Source: CAZWBR01 sp964632305 (GTDB lineage Bacteria; Bacteroidota; Bacteroidia; Bacteroidales; Prolixibacteraceae). From it: 64,000 nt of DNA. Below the pieces are notes generated by a model, which searched no databases, was not told the origin of the DNA, and worked only from the letters and a program-made list of their open reading frames with translations. Position 1 is the stretch's first letter; each line of letters opens with the position of its first letter. The stretch lies in the NCBI GenBank assembly GCA_964632305.1, contig CAZWBR010000002.1:1-64000 (forward strand), written 5' to 3'. Below, one piece after another: positions 27,856 through 36,407 of the stretch. The position numbers and the translations under genes were made by a program.

Positions 27856-29451
27856 ATGAGCGAAAGAACATCCCTTGTTTCCCGGATTCTTCCTGTCCTG
27901 ATTTTTCTTTGTGCGATGGCTTATTTCCTGACCGGATCGGGGGACTCTCCGGTTTTTGTTTACGACGAAGCCCGTAATGCCGGTTGTGCAAGGGAAATGT
28001 TTGAACGGGCCGATCCGGTTGTACCCACGTTTAATTATGAGCTCCGCACCGACAAACCACCGCTCCATTATTGGCTGATGATGGCCGCCTATTCGGTGTT
28101 CGGGGTCAATGAATTCGCGGCTCGTTTCTTCTCGGCATTTTTCGGGGCATTAACCTTGCTGATTACTTTCCTTTTTGCCCGTCGCTTTTTCAACCTTCAG
28201 ACTGCGATATATACAATACTGATATTACTGGCTTCGCTCAACCTGGCCATCGAATTTCATTTGGCGGTTCCCGACCCCTACCTGATTTTTTTCCTGACTG
28301 CTGCCCATTATTCCTTTTTCAGCTTTTACCAAACCCGTAATCTGAAGTTCCTTTTTCTTATGTATGTTGCAACAGGATTGGCCATTCTGGCTAAAGGACC
28401 TGTAGCTTTAGGATTTATCGGGTTAAATGGGTTGGTTTGGCTACTGATAAAAAAAGATTTCAATTGGAAAACCATCCGCGAATTCAGGTTAATCACCGGA
28501 ATCGCAGTGGTCAGTGCGATTGTTGCACCGTGGCTGATCAAGGTTGGGATTGCGACGGATTGGCTTTGGCCGAAAGGATTTTTCTTCGAGCATAACCTCA
28601 ACCGTTTTTCGGGAGAGATGGAAGGACATGGAGGTTCTTTCCTGCTGACGCCAGCTTTCGTATTCATCGCTTTCCTCCCTTTTTCAATTTTTATCATTCA
28701 GTCGTACCGGAAAGCTTTCCGCAAATGGCAGGAAAATGATTTACTGCTTTTCTCCCTAATTGTATCACTGGTAATTATAATCTTTTTCAGCATATCGTCG
28801 ACTAAACTCCCCAATTACCCTATGCCGGCCTATCCGTTTATCGCCATGATAATTGGCCATTACCTTGACATTAACCGGATAAAAAAAATTACATTGATAC
28901 TGTTTATCAATGTCTTTATAGGAATTGCCCTTCCGTTGACCGGGTACATAATTCTTGGCAGAAATCCCGGACTTTCGGGATTATGGCCCCTTCTGTATAT
29001 CCTTCTGATTATTCCGATTACTGCGATTATTGCATTGATCATCAACATAATGAAAGGAACGCCCGACAAAATTATCATCGTTTTGGCGTTGGGTTGGATC
29101 GTTGCCGGATTATTGACTTTCACAATTGTTTTGCCCGAGATTAGTAAAAATGAACCCGTAGCCAGGGTGGTCAGAATTATGGATCGAACTCAAGAAGTGG
29201 CTTATTATCAGCAGTTCAACTCAGCTTTTCCGTTTTACCTGCAAAAACGGATGGATAAGCTGGAAACAGTTGCTGAAGTCGATTCCTTTTTCGAACAAAA
29301 TCCGAAGGGTTACCTGATCTCAACTGCAAAAAAAGCAAAGGAACTGAGCACCAATGACCTCGAACTGTTTTTCAGCCAAAAAGAACTATTTGAACCTCCT
29401 ACAACCGTTGTTTATACCTACCGGGATTCGCTGAAATTGCAGGGGCAATAG
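27856..29451 (+). CDS. Family-39/83 membrane glycosyltransferase (ArnT/PMT-like)
   Basis: This 531-residue inner-membrane protein has about 11-12 hydrophobic segments. The first periplasmic loop carries the signature VYDEARNAG, with Asp-Glu as the catalytic acidic pair, followed by RTDKPPLHYWLM. Both are typical of polyprenyl-phosphate-sugar-dependent transferases such as ArnT and PMT. It should move a sugar from a lipid carrier to lipid A, another glycolipid or a protein on the periplasmic side. A short soluble domain ends the protein. It is a single gene with its own -7 box. The acceptor cannot be deduced from context. Confidence 0.85.
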   Translation: MSERTSLVSRILPVLIFLCAMAYFLTGSGDSPVFVYDEARNAGCAREMFERADPVVPTFNYELRTDKPPLHYWLMMAAYSVFGVNEFAARFFSAFFGALTLLITFLFARRFFNLQTAIYTILILLASLNLAIEFHLAVPDPYLIFFLTAAHYSFFSFYQTRNLKFLFLMYVATGLAILAKGPVALGFIGLNGLVWLLIKKDFNWKTIREFRLITGIAVVSAIVAPWLIKVGIATDWLWPKGFFFEHNLNRFSGEMEGHGGSFLLTPAFVFIAFLPFSIFIIQSYRKAFRKWQENDLLLFSLIVSLVIIIFFSISSTKLPNYPMPAYPFIAMIIGHYLDINRIKKITLILFINVFIGIALPLTGYIILGRNPGLSGLWPLLYILLIIPITAIIALIINIMKGTPDKIIIVLALGWIVAGLLTFTIVLPEISKNEPVARVVRIMDRTQEVAYYQQFNSAFPFYLQKRMDKLETVAEVDSFFEQNPKGYLISTAKKAKELSTNDLELFFSQKELFEPPTTVVYTYRDSLKLQGQ

Positions 29452-29522
29452 TCGGAATTTTTATTTTCGTTTTGAACCATTATGTAATCTTAATGGTTGA
29501 TCTTCCAGCCCGGATAAATCAT

Positions 29523-29530
29523 TAAATTTG
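29523..29530 (+). promoter_or_regulatory. -7 box (TAAATTTG) placing the Nramp start at or near +1
   Basis: TAAATTTG fits TAnnTTTG and ends only four nucleotides before the ATG at 29535. If it is used, the mRNA would be leaderless or nearly so. The same spacing is seen at bamD (48499-48506, minus). No good -33 element was found. Confidence 0.5.
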
Positions 29531-29534
29531 TGTT

Positions 29535-30812
29535 ATGCTAAAGAAGATTTTAAATAGTATCAAAAATATCGACCGGAAAGATTACCGGCCAAAATTTGGT
29601 GGACTGGAGATTTTAAAATATATCGGTCCGGGTTTGTTGGTAACAGTCGGTTTCATCGATCCGGGCAACTGGGCTTCCAACCTGGCCTCTGGGGCTGACT
29701 TTGGCTATACCCTGTTATGGATGGTAACCTTCTCAACCATTATGCTCATAATGCTTCAGCACAATGTGGCACACCTGGGGATTGCTACCGGCCTCTGTCT
29801 TTCGGAAGCCACGACTAAATTTATGAAACCCGGATATTCAACATCTGTGCTGATTTCAGCTGTTCTGGCTTCGATTTCCACCTCTCTGGCCGAAATTCTT
29901 GGAGGAGCGATAGCGCTTAATATGTTATTTGACATTCCAATTCGGGCGGGTGCTGTTCTGGTGGTGGCTTTTGTCCTGATCATGCTTTTTACCAATGGCT
30001 ACCGAATGATTGAGAAGTGGATCGTAGCTTTCGTCTCAATAATCGGGTTATCGTTTATTTATGAACTTTCACTGGTCGAAATTGATTGGAACACGGCCAT
30101 TCATTCCTGGGTGACCCCAAGTTTTCCGAAAGGATCAATGATCCTAATCATGAGCGTTCTGGGGGCTGTTGTGATGCCCCATAATCTTTTCCTTCACTCC
30201 GAAGTGATCCAGAGCCGCCAATGGAACCTGAAGGATGAAAAGACCATTGAGAAACAGTTGCGTTATGAATTTCTGGATACCCTTATTTCGATGGTTATCG
30301 GCTGGGCCATTAACAGTGCGATGATTTTGCTGGCGGCAGCAACATTTTTTAAAGCCGGAGCCGGGGTAACCGAATTGCAGCAAGCCAAAAGTCTGCTGGA
30401 ACCGCTGCTGGGGGTTCACGCGGGGGCTGTTTTTGCCGTGGCCCTGCTCTTTGCCGGTGTTGCCTCAACGATTACATCGGGGATGGCGGCCGGTTCTATC
30501 TTTTCAGGAATTTTCGGGGAACCTTACGACATAAAGGACAACCACTCCCGGTTGGGAATAGCGATCTCCTTCATCGTGGCCCTGCTGATCATTTTCATTA
30601 TTTCCAATCCATTCAATGGATTGATCTTTTCGCAAATGATCCTGAGTATCCAGCTTCCCATCACCATATTTGTTCAGGTATGGCTTACTTCCTCCGGGAA
30701 AGTGATGGGAAAATATAAAAACAGCAAACTGAATGCTACGCTGCTCTATACGATTGGGGCTATCGTAACGGCCCTGAATATCGCCTTGTTTACCAGTTTT
30801 TTTGTAAATTGA
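29535..30812 (+). CDS. Nramp-family divalent metal transporter (MntH-like)
   Basis: This 425-residue protein has 11 predicted membrane segments. It carries the two Nramp metal-binding signatures: DPGN in TM1 (VGFIDPGNWASN) and the TM6 motif MPHN (AVVMPHNLFLHS). The loop GMAAGSIFSGIFGEPY also fits the family. It should import Mn2+ or Fe2+ with protons. It is a single gene. No MntR or Fur operator was recognised upstream, so which metal controls it is not clear. Confidence 0.92.
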   Translation: MLKKILNSIKNIDRKDYRPKFGGLEILKYIGPGLLVTVGFIDPGNWASNLASGADFGYTLLWMVTFSTIMLIMLQHNVAHLGIATGLCLSEATTKFMKPGYSTSVLISAVLASISTSLAEILGGAIALNMLFDIPIRAGAVLVVAFVLIMLFTNGYRMIEKWIVAFVSIIGLSFIYELSLVEIDWNTAIHSWVTPSFPKGSMILIMSVLGAVVMPHNLFLHSEVIQSRQWNLKDEKTIEKQLRYEFLDTLISMVIGWAINSAMILLAAATFFKAGAGVTELQQAKSLLEPLLGVHAGAVFAVALLFAGVASTITSGMAAGSIFSGIFGEPYDIKDNHSRLGIAISFIVALLIIFIISNPFNGLIFSQMILSIQLPITIFVQVWLTSSGKVMGKYKNSKLNATLLYTIGAIVTALNIALFTSFFVN

Positions 30813-30866
30813 AATAATGAGTGATCAGAAAAGCTGAAATAAACGCTTTGCATTCTGAGACGTTGT

Positions 30867-30874
30867 TAACTTTG
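30867..30874 (+). promoter_or_regulatory. -7 box (TAACTTTG) of the methyltransferase gene
   Basis: TAACTTTG fits TAnnTTTG. An upstream TTTG (30847-30850) is only 16 nt away, closer than the usual 19-21. The implied leader is about 18 nt. Confidence 0.45.
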
Positions 30875-30898
30875 TATCGTTAAAATATAATCCGGAAT

Positions 30899-31627
30899 AT
30901 GACTATCCTGAAGAAGCATCACGATCCTATTGGCCAGGCAGTATGGGATTACCTCAATGGCGATACCGGCTCCAATATCCTTGTAACAACCGATATTGCT
31001 GAGGATGAATACCTGACCCCTTCCTATTTTTTCAGGAGTTATGATCAGATGCCGATACAGGAACAGGAGGCGCTCCGTCGCTGTAAAGGGAAGATTCTTG
31101 ATGTCGGGGCCGGGGCCGGGGCCCATTCGTTATGGCTGCAGGAAAATGGTTATGACGTTGATTCGCTTGATATCTCCCCTCTTTCATGTGAGACAATGAA
31201 ACGTAGGGGCATCCGCAATGTGCTTTTACAGGATATCTATGCCCTTAAGGAAAAAAAATACGACACCATCTTGTTATTAATGAATGGTGCGGGGATTGCC
31301 CAGACCCTTCCCGGTCTCGAACAGTTACTGTTCCACCTCCGATCGCTGCTGAATCCCGGTGGGCGAATACTGGCCGACTCCTCCGATCTGCTCTACCTTT
31401 TCACCGATGAAAACGGCGATACCTGGATCGATATAGCCTCTGACACCTATTACGGCGAGATGGAATACCAACTCACTTATAAGAAGATCAAGGGTAAGCC
31501 GTTTCAATGGCTCTATGTTGATCCTGCCTCATTTATCGACTATGCCCAACGGTGCGGCTTCAGATTAATTGAAAAAATTGCCGGTCCCCATTTCGATTAT
31601 ATGGTAGAGATCATTTTGGATAAATAG
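30899..31627 (+). CDS. Class I SAM-dependent methyltransferase
   Basis: The 242-residue protein has a Rossmann methyltransferase core: motif I ILDVGAGAGAHSLWL (about residues 65-80), an acidic end of strand 2 (DSLDIS), motif II/III around YDTILLLMNGAGIA, and LNPGGRILADSSD as the post-III strand. An N-terminal segment of about 60 residues may bind the substrate. The target is unknown. A cobalamin riboswitch starts about 100 nt downstream on the same strand, but it cannot control this upstream gene. Confidence 0.82.
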   Translation: MTILKKHHDPIGQAVWDYLNGDTGSNILVTTDIAEDEYLTPSYFFRSYDQMPIQEQEALRRCKGKILDVGAGAGAHSLWLQENGYDVDSLDISPLSCETMKRRGIRNVLLQDIYALKEKKYDTILLLMNGAGIAQTLPGLEQLLFHLRSLLNPGGRILADSSDLLYLFTDENGDTWIDIASDTYYGEMEYQLTYKKIKGKPFQWLYVDPASFIDYAQRCGFRLIEKIAGPHFDYMVEIILDK

Positions 31628-31712
31628 AGCTTACCCAACCTTTTACAGGTTCTTCTCTGCAGTTTTTCCCGGGTTATATTTTAATTGGCCATTTGTAAAT
31701 CATAAATCTTCT

Positions 31713-31720
31713 TACATTTG
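31713..31720 (+). promoter_or_regulatory. -7 box (TACATTTG) for the riboswitch transcript
   Basis: TACATTTG fits TAnnTTTG, with TTTG 17 nt upstream (31692-31695). This places a start near 31727, exactly where the cobalamin riboswitch begins. Confidence 0.5.
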
Positions 31721-31726
31721 TTGCTG

Positions 31727-31911
31727 CATTGGTGTCGGACCGTCTTTCCGGGCGGAATGATGAAAAGGGAATCAGGTGAGAATCCTGAACAGACCCGCTG
31801 CTGTAAGCCCCATGCAACGTTTTGGCAATAACCTTAGCCACTGTCGGGGTAAAAACCTGACGGGAAGGCCGCCAAACCGGGGGTGAGTCAGAAGACCTGC
31901 CATGCACCGTT
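31727..31911 (+). ncRNA. Cobalamin riboswitch (AdoCbl class)
   Basis: All conserved blocks are in order: GGGAATCAGGTGAGAATCC, then CAGACCCGCTGCTGTAA (B12 box region), GCCACTG, GGGAAGGC and AGTCAGAAGACCTGCC. The outer GGTG and CACC pair near the ends. A run of seven T (31910-31916) follows directly and may be part of the switch. Such elements normally shut off cobalamin uptake or synthesis genes when the cofactor is plentiful. Here no such gene follows: the next plausible gene is a Bfd-like ferredoxin 370 nt away. Confidence 0.93.
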
Positions 31912-31916
31912 TTTTT

Positions 31917-32288
31917 AAGTCTTCGTGGTATGGGACTTGAAACCGATCGGGCGATATCTCTTCGTTTCCATCAGTTTTCTGAACATCCGCAAGGCATTTG
32001 GCTTAACCTCCTGTTGTCGCATTTCCTGCCTGAATTGCCCAAATACAATTCAACGTTCCGGAAATTGTTCACATAAGGGATTAAGCTGTACAAACCTGAT
32101 CGACCACTGATCCGGAGAGGATATTGATGCGGGGTCAATGGTCAGGGTTGTAGATTATTACTATTTCGAAAAATCGTTGCTCTGCCCTGTCCCTCCTTTT
32201 CTCCGTTGCGCATCGGGAGGACAAGGTGGAGTTTTATTTTTCTTCTTGCTATATTTACTACCTCAAGAATTAAACAGATTGACTTCCG
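31917..32288. other. Non-coding stretch between cobalamin riboswitch and Bfd-like gene
   Basis: No convincing protein is encoded here. Two structures are visible. An imperfect hairpin lies around 32092-32152 (CCTGA...CCACTGATCC against GGGGTCAATGGTCAGG), and a stem near 32189-32223 (TGTCCCTCC and GGAGGACA) is followed by a T-rich tract that could terminate transcription. The region may be a leader, a decayed gene or a non-coding RNA. Confidence 0.4.
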
Positions 32289-32504
32289 ATGCCTAAGAAC
32301 AAACTGGTCTGTATTTGTAATTCCGTTTCAGAAAAAGAGATTATATCAATCCTGAAAAAAGGGGCGTATTCTCTTGCGGATATCCAGCGATTTACCCCGG
32401 CGGGGACCAGTTGCGGACGTTGCCGAAAAGAGATTGAAGCCCTTGCCGCGAACTACCTGGGAAGCCGGAAACCCGATCCGCAGCAAAGAATCGAATTCGA
32501 ATAG
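32289..32504 (+). CDS. Bfd-like [2Fe-2S] ferredoxin domain protein
   Basis: The 71-residue protein matches the BFD-like [2Fe-2S]-binding domain: Cys8 and Cys10 (CIC) near the start and Cys42 and Cys45 (CGRC) near the middle, with the helix-rich spacing typical of bacterioferritin-associated ferredoxin. Such proteins pass electrons to bacterioferritin to release iron, or act as small redox modules on larger enzymes. It stands alone, and no bacterioferritin gene is nearby. It is the first gene after the cobalamin riboswitch, but the 370-nt gap makes control by it uncertain. Confidence 0.8.
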   Translation: MPKNKLVCICNSVSEKEIISILKKGAYSLADIQRFTPAGTSCGRCRKEIEALAANYLGSRKPDPQQRIEFE

Positions 32505-33221
32505 TCATCATCCCGACCGGTCATTTTTCCTTCCGGGCTCTTCTCTATTGACTTTCTGCAGGATATACCCTAAATTTATTCCACTTTCCCGATCTCAACA
32601 TCAATCCTATTGGAATTGCCTTTCGGATTGAGGTGATAATGTTCCCCAAACGGGATATCCTGAAGAGTATAAAGTATTAAGATAATGAATGTTGTACAAA
32701 CAGAATGCTGTTCCTGCCAAACAGGTCGAAGCCGGGTCCACCGCGATCATCCAGAGAAAAACCTCCAGCTTAATCTGCGCGGGAACCAGTATCGGAATGT
32801 AGACGATGAATTGGGATTTTATCAACGTTCAGGCCCATTTCGAAAGTATCCGCTCCAAAGATCAATTGGCATGAAATATGGCATGAGAAGAACCTTTTTG
32901 GGGCATAAAACCAAGTGAATCGAAGCCAGTTTAATGATCGAGGCCAAGCATCCACTATAACAAGCCGAACAATTTGTTTTCCCCGATGACAGGACGATAA
33001 CCGGAAGCTTACCCGACAGGGACTTCCGGTTATTCAATTCTAAACCTACTGGTTTTATCATCTTCCGAATCACCAGTCGCAGATGTATTCCAATATCTCT
33101 GCTTAAAAACATATTGAAGTTATGATCCTATTATAATTGCTAAATGAATGGGAAAATGACATGAAAGTCAAATTCTGAATACTTTAAATGGATATCGCTT
33201 AACCTTCAGGGATACATATTT
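32505..33221. other. Long intergenic region upstream of the porin
   Basis: I see no credible gene in these 717 bp. One perfect 11-bp inverted repeat is present, ATAACCGGAAG (32997-33007) and CTTCCGGTTAT (33023-33033), without a T run on either side. The rest may be decayed sequence. Confidence 0.5.
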
Positions 33222-33278
33222 TGTAACTTTTTTGTAACTTTCCTGTAATTTTTCTTTAATGACATTGGTAGATGTTTG
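33222..33278 (+). promoter_or_regulatory. Pho-box-like array and -7 box of the porin promoter
   Basis: TGTAAC (33222), TGTAAC (33233), TGTAAT (33244) and TTTAAT (33255) are spaced exactly 11 bp apart, the geometry of PhoB sites. A -7-like box GATGTTTG (33271-33278, one mismatch to TAnnTTTG) starts 16 bp after the start of the last unit. The pstS promoter has the same unit spacing and the same 16-bp distance. The repeats replace the -33 element, as expected for an activator-dependent promoter. Confidence 0.75.
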
Positions 33279-33312
33279 TAACTGAATTTTAACAATACAG
33301 ATCAGAAGCAAA

Positions 33313-34302
33313 ATGAAAAAAGCAATTCTATTTTTTCTATGTTTGGTTACCATCTCTTTGTCAAAGCTTTCCGCTCAAACCGAAGAATCGTTTAAACCCT
33401 CGGGCAAGCCCGAAATAAGGGTCTTTAGCAACTTCAACAGCGCTTTCAGCGATGGAGAAAACAGTAACAAATTTGAAATCACCAGGGCCTACCTGGGCTA
33501 CGTTTACAATTTCAGCAAAACAGTTTCGGGCCGCGTAACCTTTGATGTCGGCAATCCTTCGGCAGGTAAATTTCAGATGACCGCCTTGTTGAAATTTGCT
33601 TATCTGCAATATCAGAAGAATAAGCTTACAGCCAGTTTCGGGATGATTGGGACCAATCAGTTCGATGTACAGGAAAAGCAATGGGGATACCGTTATGTTT
33701 ACAAATCCTTTCAGGACGAATACGGTTTTGGTTCCAGCACCGATTTGGGAGCAAGCCTGGCCTATAAGTTCAGTAAAAGAGTATCGGCTGATGTGATGCT
33801 GGTCAATGGCGAGGGATACAAACAATTGGACGGCGACTCAGCTCTGAAAGCCGGAGTAGGCGTGACTCTTCTTCCTGTGGATGGACTGACTCTTCGCGGC
33901 TATTACGACAACATGTCGAAAGGGAATAATGCCCAGCAAACATTTGCCTTCCTATCGGGGTACGGCAATAAAAAATTCAACATCAATGCCGAGTACAACT
34001 ATCAGAAAGAGGCCGGAATGGTCACAGATCATGATTTATGGGGGTATTCGTTTTACGGGACTCTCTTCATGGAAAAGAATATGAAAATCTTTGGCCGGTA
34101 TGATCATCTCGAATCTGAAAAGGTGGGGACTGCTACCCAATCATGGAACATCGCCAAAGAAGGAAAATTTTACCAGTTAGGGATGGAGTTTTTACCGGTT
34201 AATGGCATTAAGATTTCACCTAATATACAGGGATGGGACCCATCGGCCCCGGGCAAACCATTTGTTACAAAGTTCTATCTGAATTTGGAATTCAGAATCT
34301 GA
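33313..34302 (+). CDS. Phosphate-regulated outer-membrane porin (OprO/OprP-like)
   Basis: The 329-residue protein has a signal peptide (ending SKLSAQ), then alternating amphipathic strands, and ends with the terminal aromatic strand FYLNLEFRI, as in beta-barrels. The pattern (TRAYLGYVYNFSKTVSGRVTFD, FGMIGTNQFD) resembles phosphate-selective porins O and P, although similarity is judged by eye. Its Pho-box-type promoter and position directly before pstSCAB support a role in phosphate passage across the outer membrane during phosphate starvation. Confidence 0.75.
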   Translation: MKKAILFFLCLVTISLSKLSAQTEESFKPSGKPEIRVFSNFNSAFSDGENSNKFEITRAYLGYVYNFSKTVSGRVTFDVGNPSAGKFQMTALLKFAYLQYQKNKLTASFGMIGTNQFDVQEKQWGYRYVYKSFQDEYGFGSSTDLGASLAYKFSKRVSADVMLVNGEGYKQLDGDSALKAGVGVTLLPVDGLTLRGYYDNMSKGNNAQQTFAFLSGYGNKKFNINAEYNYQKEAGMVTDHDLWGYSFYGTLFMEKNMKIFGRYDHLESEKVGTATQSWNIAKEGKFYQLGMEFLPVNGIKISPNIQGWDPSAPGKPFVTKFYLNLEFRI

Positions 34303-34353
34303 CAAAAGACAACAGCCACTAATCGGCTTCTAAACACTTCTCACCTGTTTCAA

Positions 34354-34410
34354 CTTAATCGTTTTGTAATTTCATTGTAACATCAATGTAACAACACCAC
34401 CTTATTTTTG
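34354..34410 (+). promoter_or_regulatory. Pho-box-like array and -7 box of the pstS promoter
   Basis: CTTAAT (34354), TGTAAT (34365), TGTAAC (34376) and TGTAAC (34387) lie 11 bp apart. A perfect -7 box TATTTTTG (34403-34410) starts 16 bp after the start of the last unit. No -33 TTTG is present at 19-21 nt spacing, so the array is the likely PhoB-binding activator site. Confidence 0.8.
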
Positions 34411-34436
34411 ATACAAGTAATTAAATATCAATTCAA

Positions 34437-35501
34437 ATGAAAAATTTAATCGTTATTCTCCTTGCTGTTGCAACATTAACAGCCTGCCAGGGAAACAAAA
34501 AAAATAAAGGCACAGAAGCCAAGAGTGCGAAAGTTAGTATTACGGCTGCCGGGGCAACCTTTCCTCAACCTTTTTACAACCAGGTTTTCACTGACTATTC
34601 AACCCAAACCGGGAACACACTGACCTACGGGGGTATCGGATCGGGCGGCGGCATCCGCAGCTTAAAAGATAAAGTGGTTGACTTTGGTGCGACCGATGCC
34701 TTTCTGACCGATGAACAGGCAACTGAACTTCCGGCTCAGATTGTTCATATCCCGACCTGTTTAGGCGCGGTGGTTGTTGCATTCAATCTTCCAAACATCA
34801 CCGAATTGAAATTAAAAAACGAGGTGTTGGCCAAAATCTTCCTGGGTGAGATTACCAAATGGGATGATGCCCAAATTAAAGCCGACAATCCCGGAATAGA
34901 AATTCCTGCAAAAGATATATCAGTTATTTATCGGTCCGACGGTAGCGGTACGACCCAGATTTTCAGTGATTACATGAGTAAGATCAGTAAAACATGGGCA
35001 GACAAAGTCGGAACAGGAAAAGCATTAAACTGGCCGGTCGGTATGGGCGCTAAAGGTAATCCGGGTGTTGCCGGAACAATCAAGCAGACCGAAGGGGCTA
35101 TTGGTTACATCGGTTCCGAATATGCTTTCGCCCAGAAAATCCCTTATGTATTGCTACAAAATCAGGCCGGTAATTTTATTGCCCCAACGGTCGAATCGGT
35201 CAGTGCTGCAGCCAAGGGAGATATCCCCGCCGATACCCGTATCATGCTGACCAACTCTTCCGATCCGGAAGCATATCCGATCAGCGCTTTCACCTGGATC
35301 ATTTTATATAAAGAGCAGAAATATGATAAACGTTCTCTGGAACAGTCACAGGAAACCATTAAGTTCCTAGACTGGTTAATCAGCCCTGAGGCTCAGTCTG
35401 TAGCCCGTAAAGTTGATTATGCACCGCTGCCTGACAAAGCAGTCCTTCTTGCCAAAGAGATACTGAAATCAGTCACTTACGACGGTAAGCCAATCCTGTA
35501 A
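34437..35501 (+). CDS. pstS: Phosphate ABC transporter substrate-binding lipoprotein PstS
   Basis: The 354-residue protein captures phosphate in the periplasm and hands it to PstCAB. It has a lipoprotein signal with lipobox LTAC (Cys17). The phosphate-binding motifs are clear: GAGATFPQPFYNQVF, GIGSGGGIRSL, DFGATDAFL and RSDGSGTTQIFSDY. The start ATG at 34437 lies about 20 nt after the expected transcription start. First gene of the pstSCAB-phoU-phoBR island, with a Pho-type promoter. Confidence 0.96.
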   Translation: MKNLIVILLAVATLTACQGNKKNKGTEAKSAKVSITAAGATFPQPFYNQVFTDYSTQTGNTLTYGGIGSGGGIRSLKDKVVDFGATDAFLTDEQATELPAQIVHIPTCLGAVVVAFNLPNITELKLKNEVLAKIFLGEITKWDDAQIKADNPGIEIPAKDISVIYRSDGSGTTQIFSDYMSKISKTWADKVGTGKALNWPVGMGAKGNPGVAGTIKQTEGAIGYIGSEYAFAQKIPYVLLQNQAGNFIAPTVESVSAAAKGDIPADTRIMLTNSSDPEAYPISAFTWIILYKEQKYDKRSLEQSQETIKFLDWLISPEAQSVARKVDYAPLPDKAVLLAKEILKSVTYDGKPIL

Positions 35502-35539
35502 GCATCCTATAATTTTCGGGGACAGCATAAATAGAAAAG

Positions 35540-36394
35540 ATGAACAGCGAACGTGTAACAAAGACAATTCTTAAATCAGCATCAGTAATAATCCTGATTA
35601 TATCAGCAGGAATGGTTCTTTCCTTAGTGAAAGGGGCCATTCCTGCCTTTCAGCATTTTGGTTTCTTTGGCTTTATCTTTTCTTCGGAATGGAATCCCAC
35701 GGAGGGTAAAGAGGTCTACGGTGCCATGCCGTTTATCTCGGGTACGGTTATCACCTCGGTTCTTGCGTTGATAATCTGCCTTCCCCTCTCCTTCTCCACT
35801 TCACTTTTTATAGCCGAGTATTTTAGAAAAACACGAATAGCTTCCGTATTAGGGACGCTGGTCGATTTACTTGCCGGAGTTCCTTCGATTGTTTACGGGC
35901 TTTGGGGATTTTATGCACTTCGCCCCCTGATTGTTGATCTGGGTTGGTCGGGACAGGGTTACGGGATTTTTACTTCGGCGGTGATATTAGCCATTATGAT
36001 TATCCCCTATGCCACCTCCATCAGCAACGAAATTATTTCTCTTGTCCCGAATGAGTTGAAAGAAGCCGCTTATTCTCTCGGAGGCACCCGTTTGGATGTC
36101 ATCTTCAATGTGATCCTTCCCAATGCCCGTTCAGGCTTGGTAGCAGGTTATATCCTCGCGCTGGGAAGAGCTTTGGGCGAAACCATGGCCGTTACCATGC
36201 TAATCGGAAATGCCAACATTATTCCAACCGGGTTATTCAGTACCGGGAATACCATGGCCAGCGTGATCGCCAACCAGTTTGGCGAAGCCGACGGATTGAA
36301 ACTTAGCGCTTTAATAGCAATCGGACTTTTACTCTTCCTGGTTACAGCCATTGTTAATGCGATTGGGAAGTTAATCATCAAAAAATTCACCTAA
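35540..36394 (+). CDS. pstC: Phosphate ABC transporter permease PstC
   Basis: The 284-residue inner-membrane protein has six predicted membrane segments. The coupling motif region EAAYSLGGTRLDVIFNVILPNARSG is typical of PstC/PstA, and AGVPSIVYGLWGFYAL is family-specific. It forms the channel of the phosphate importer with PstA. It lies 38 nt after pstS and 13 nt before pstA. Confidence 0.95.
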   Translation: MNSERVTKTILKSASVIILIISAGMVLSLVKGAIPAFQHFGFFGFIFSSEWNPTEGKEVYGAMPFISGTVITSVLALIICLPLSFSTSLFIAEYFRKTRIASVLGTLVDLLAGVPSIVYGLWGFYALRPLIVDLGWSGQGYGIFTSAVILAIMIIPYATSISNEIISLVPNELKEAAYSLGGTRLDVIFNVILPNARSGLVAGYILALGRALGETMAVTMLIGNANIIPTGLFSTGNTMASVIANQFGEADGLKLSALIAIGLLLFLVTAIVNAIGKLIIKKFT

Positions 36395-36407
36395 TAATAC
36401 AGCGAAA

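Noticed and set aside
31925..32110. Small gene directly after the cobalamin riboswitch
   Set aside because: The predicted peptide is cysteine-rich but shows no domain, signal or membrane pattern, and it overlaps likely RNA structure.
32822..33112. 96-residue minus-strand frame in the gap before the porin
   Set aside because: No domain, no promoter and an unlikely composition; it covers a hairpin.
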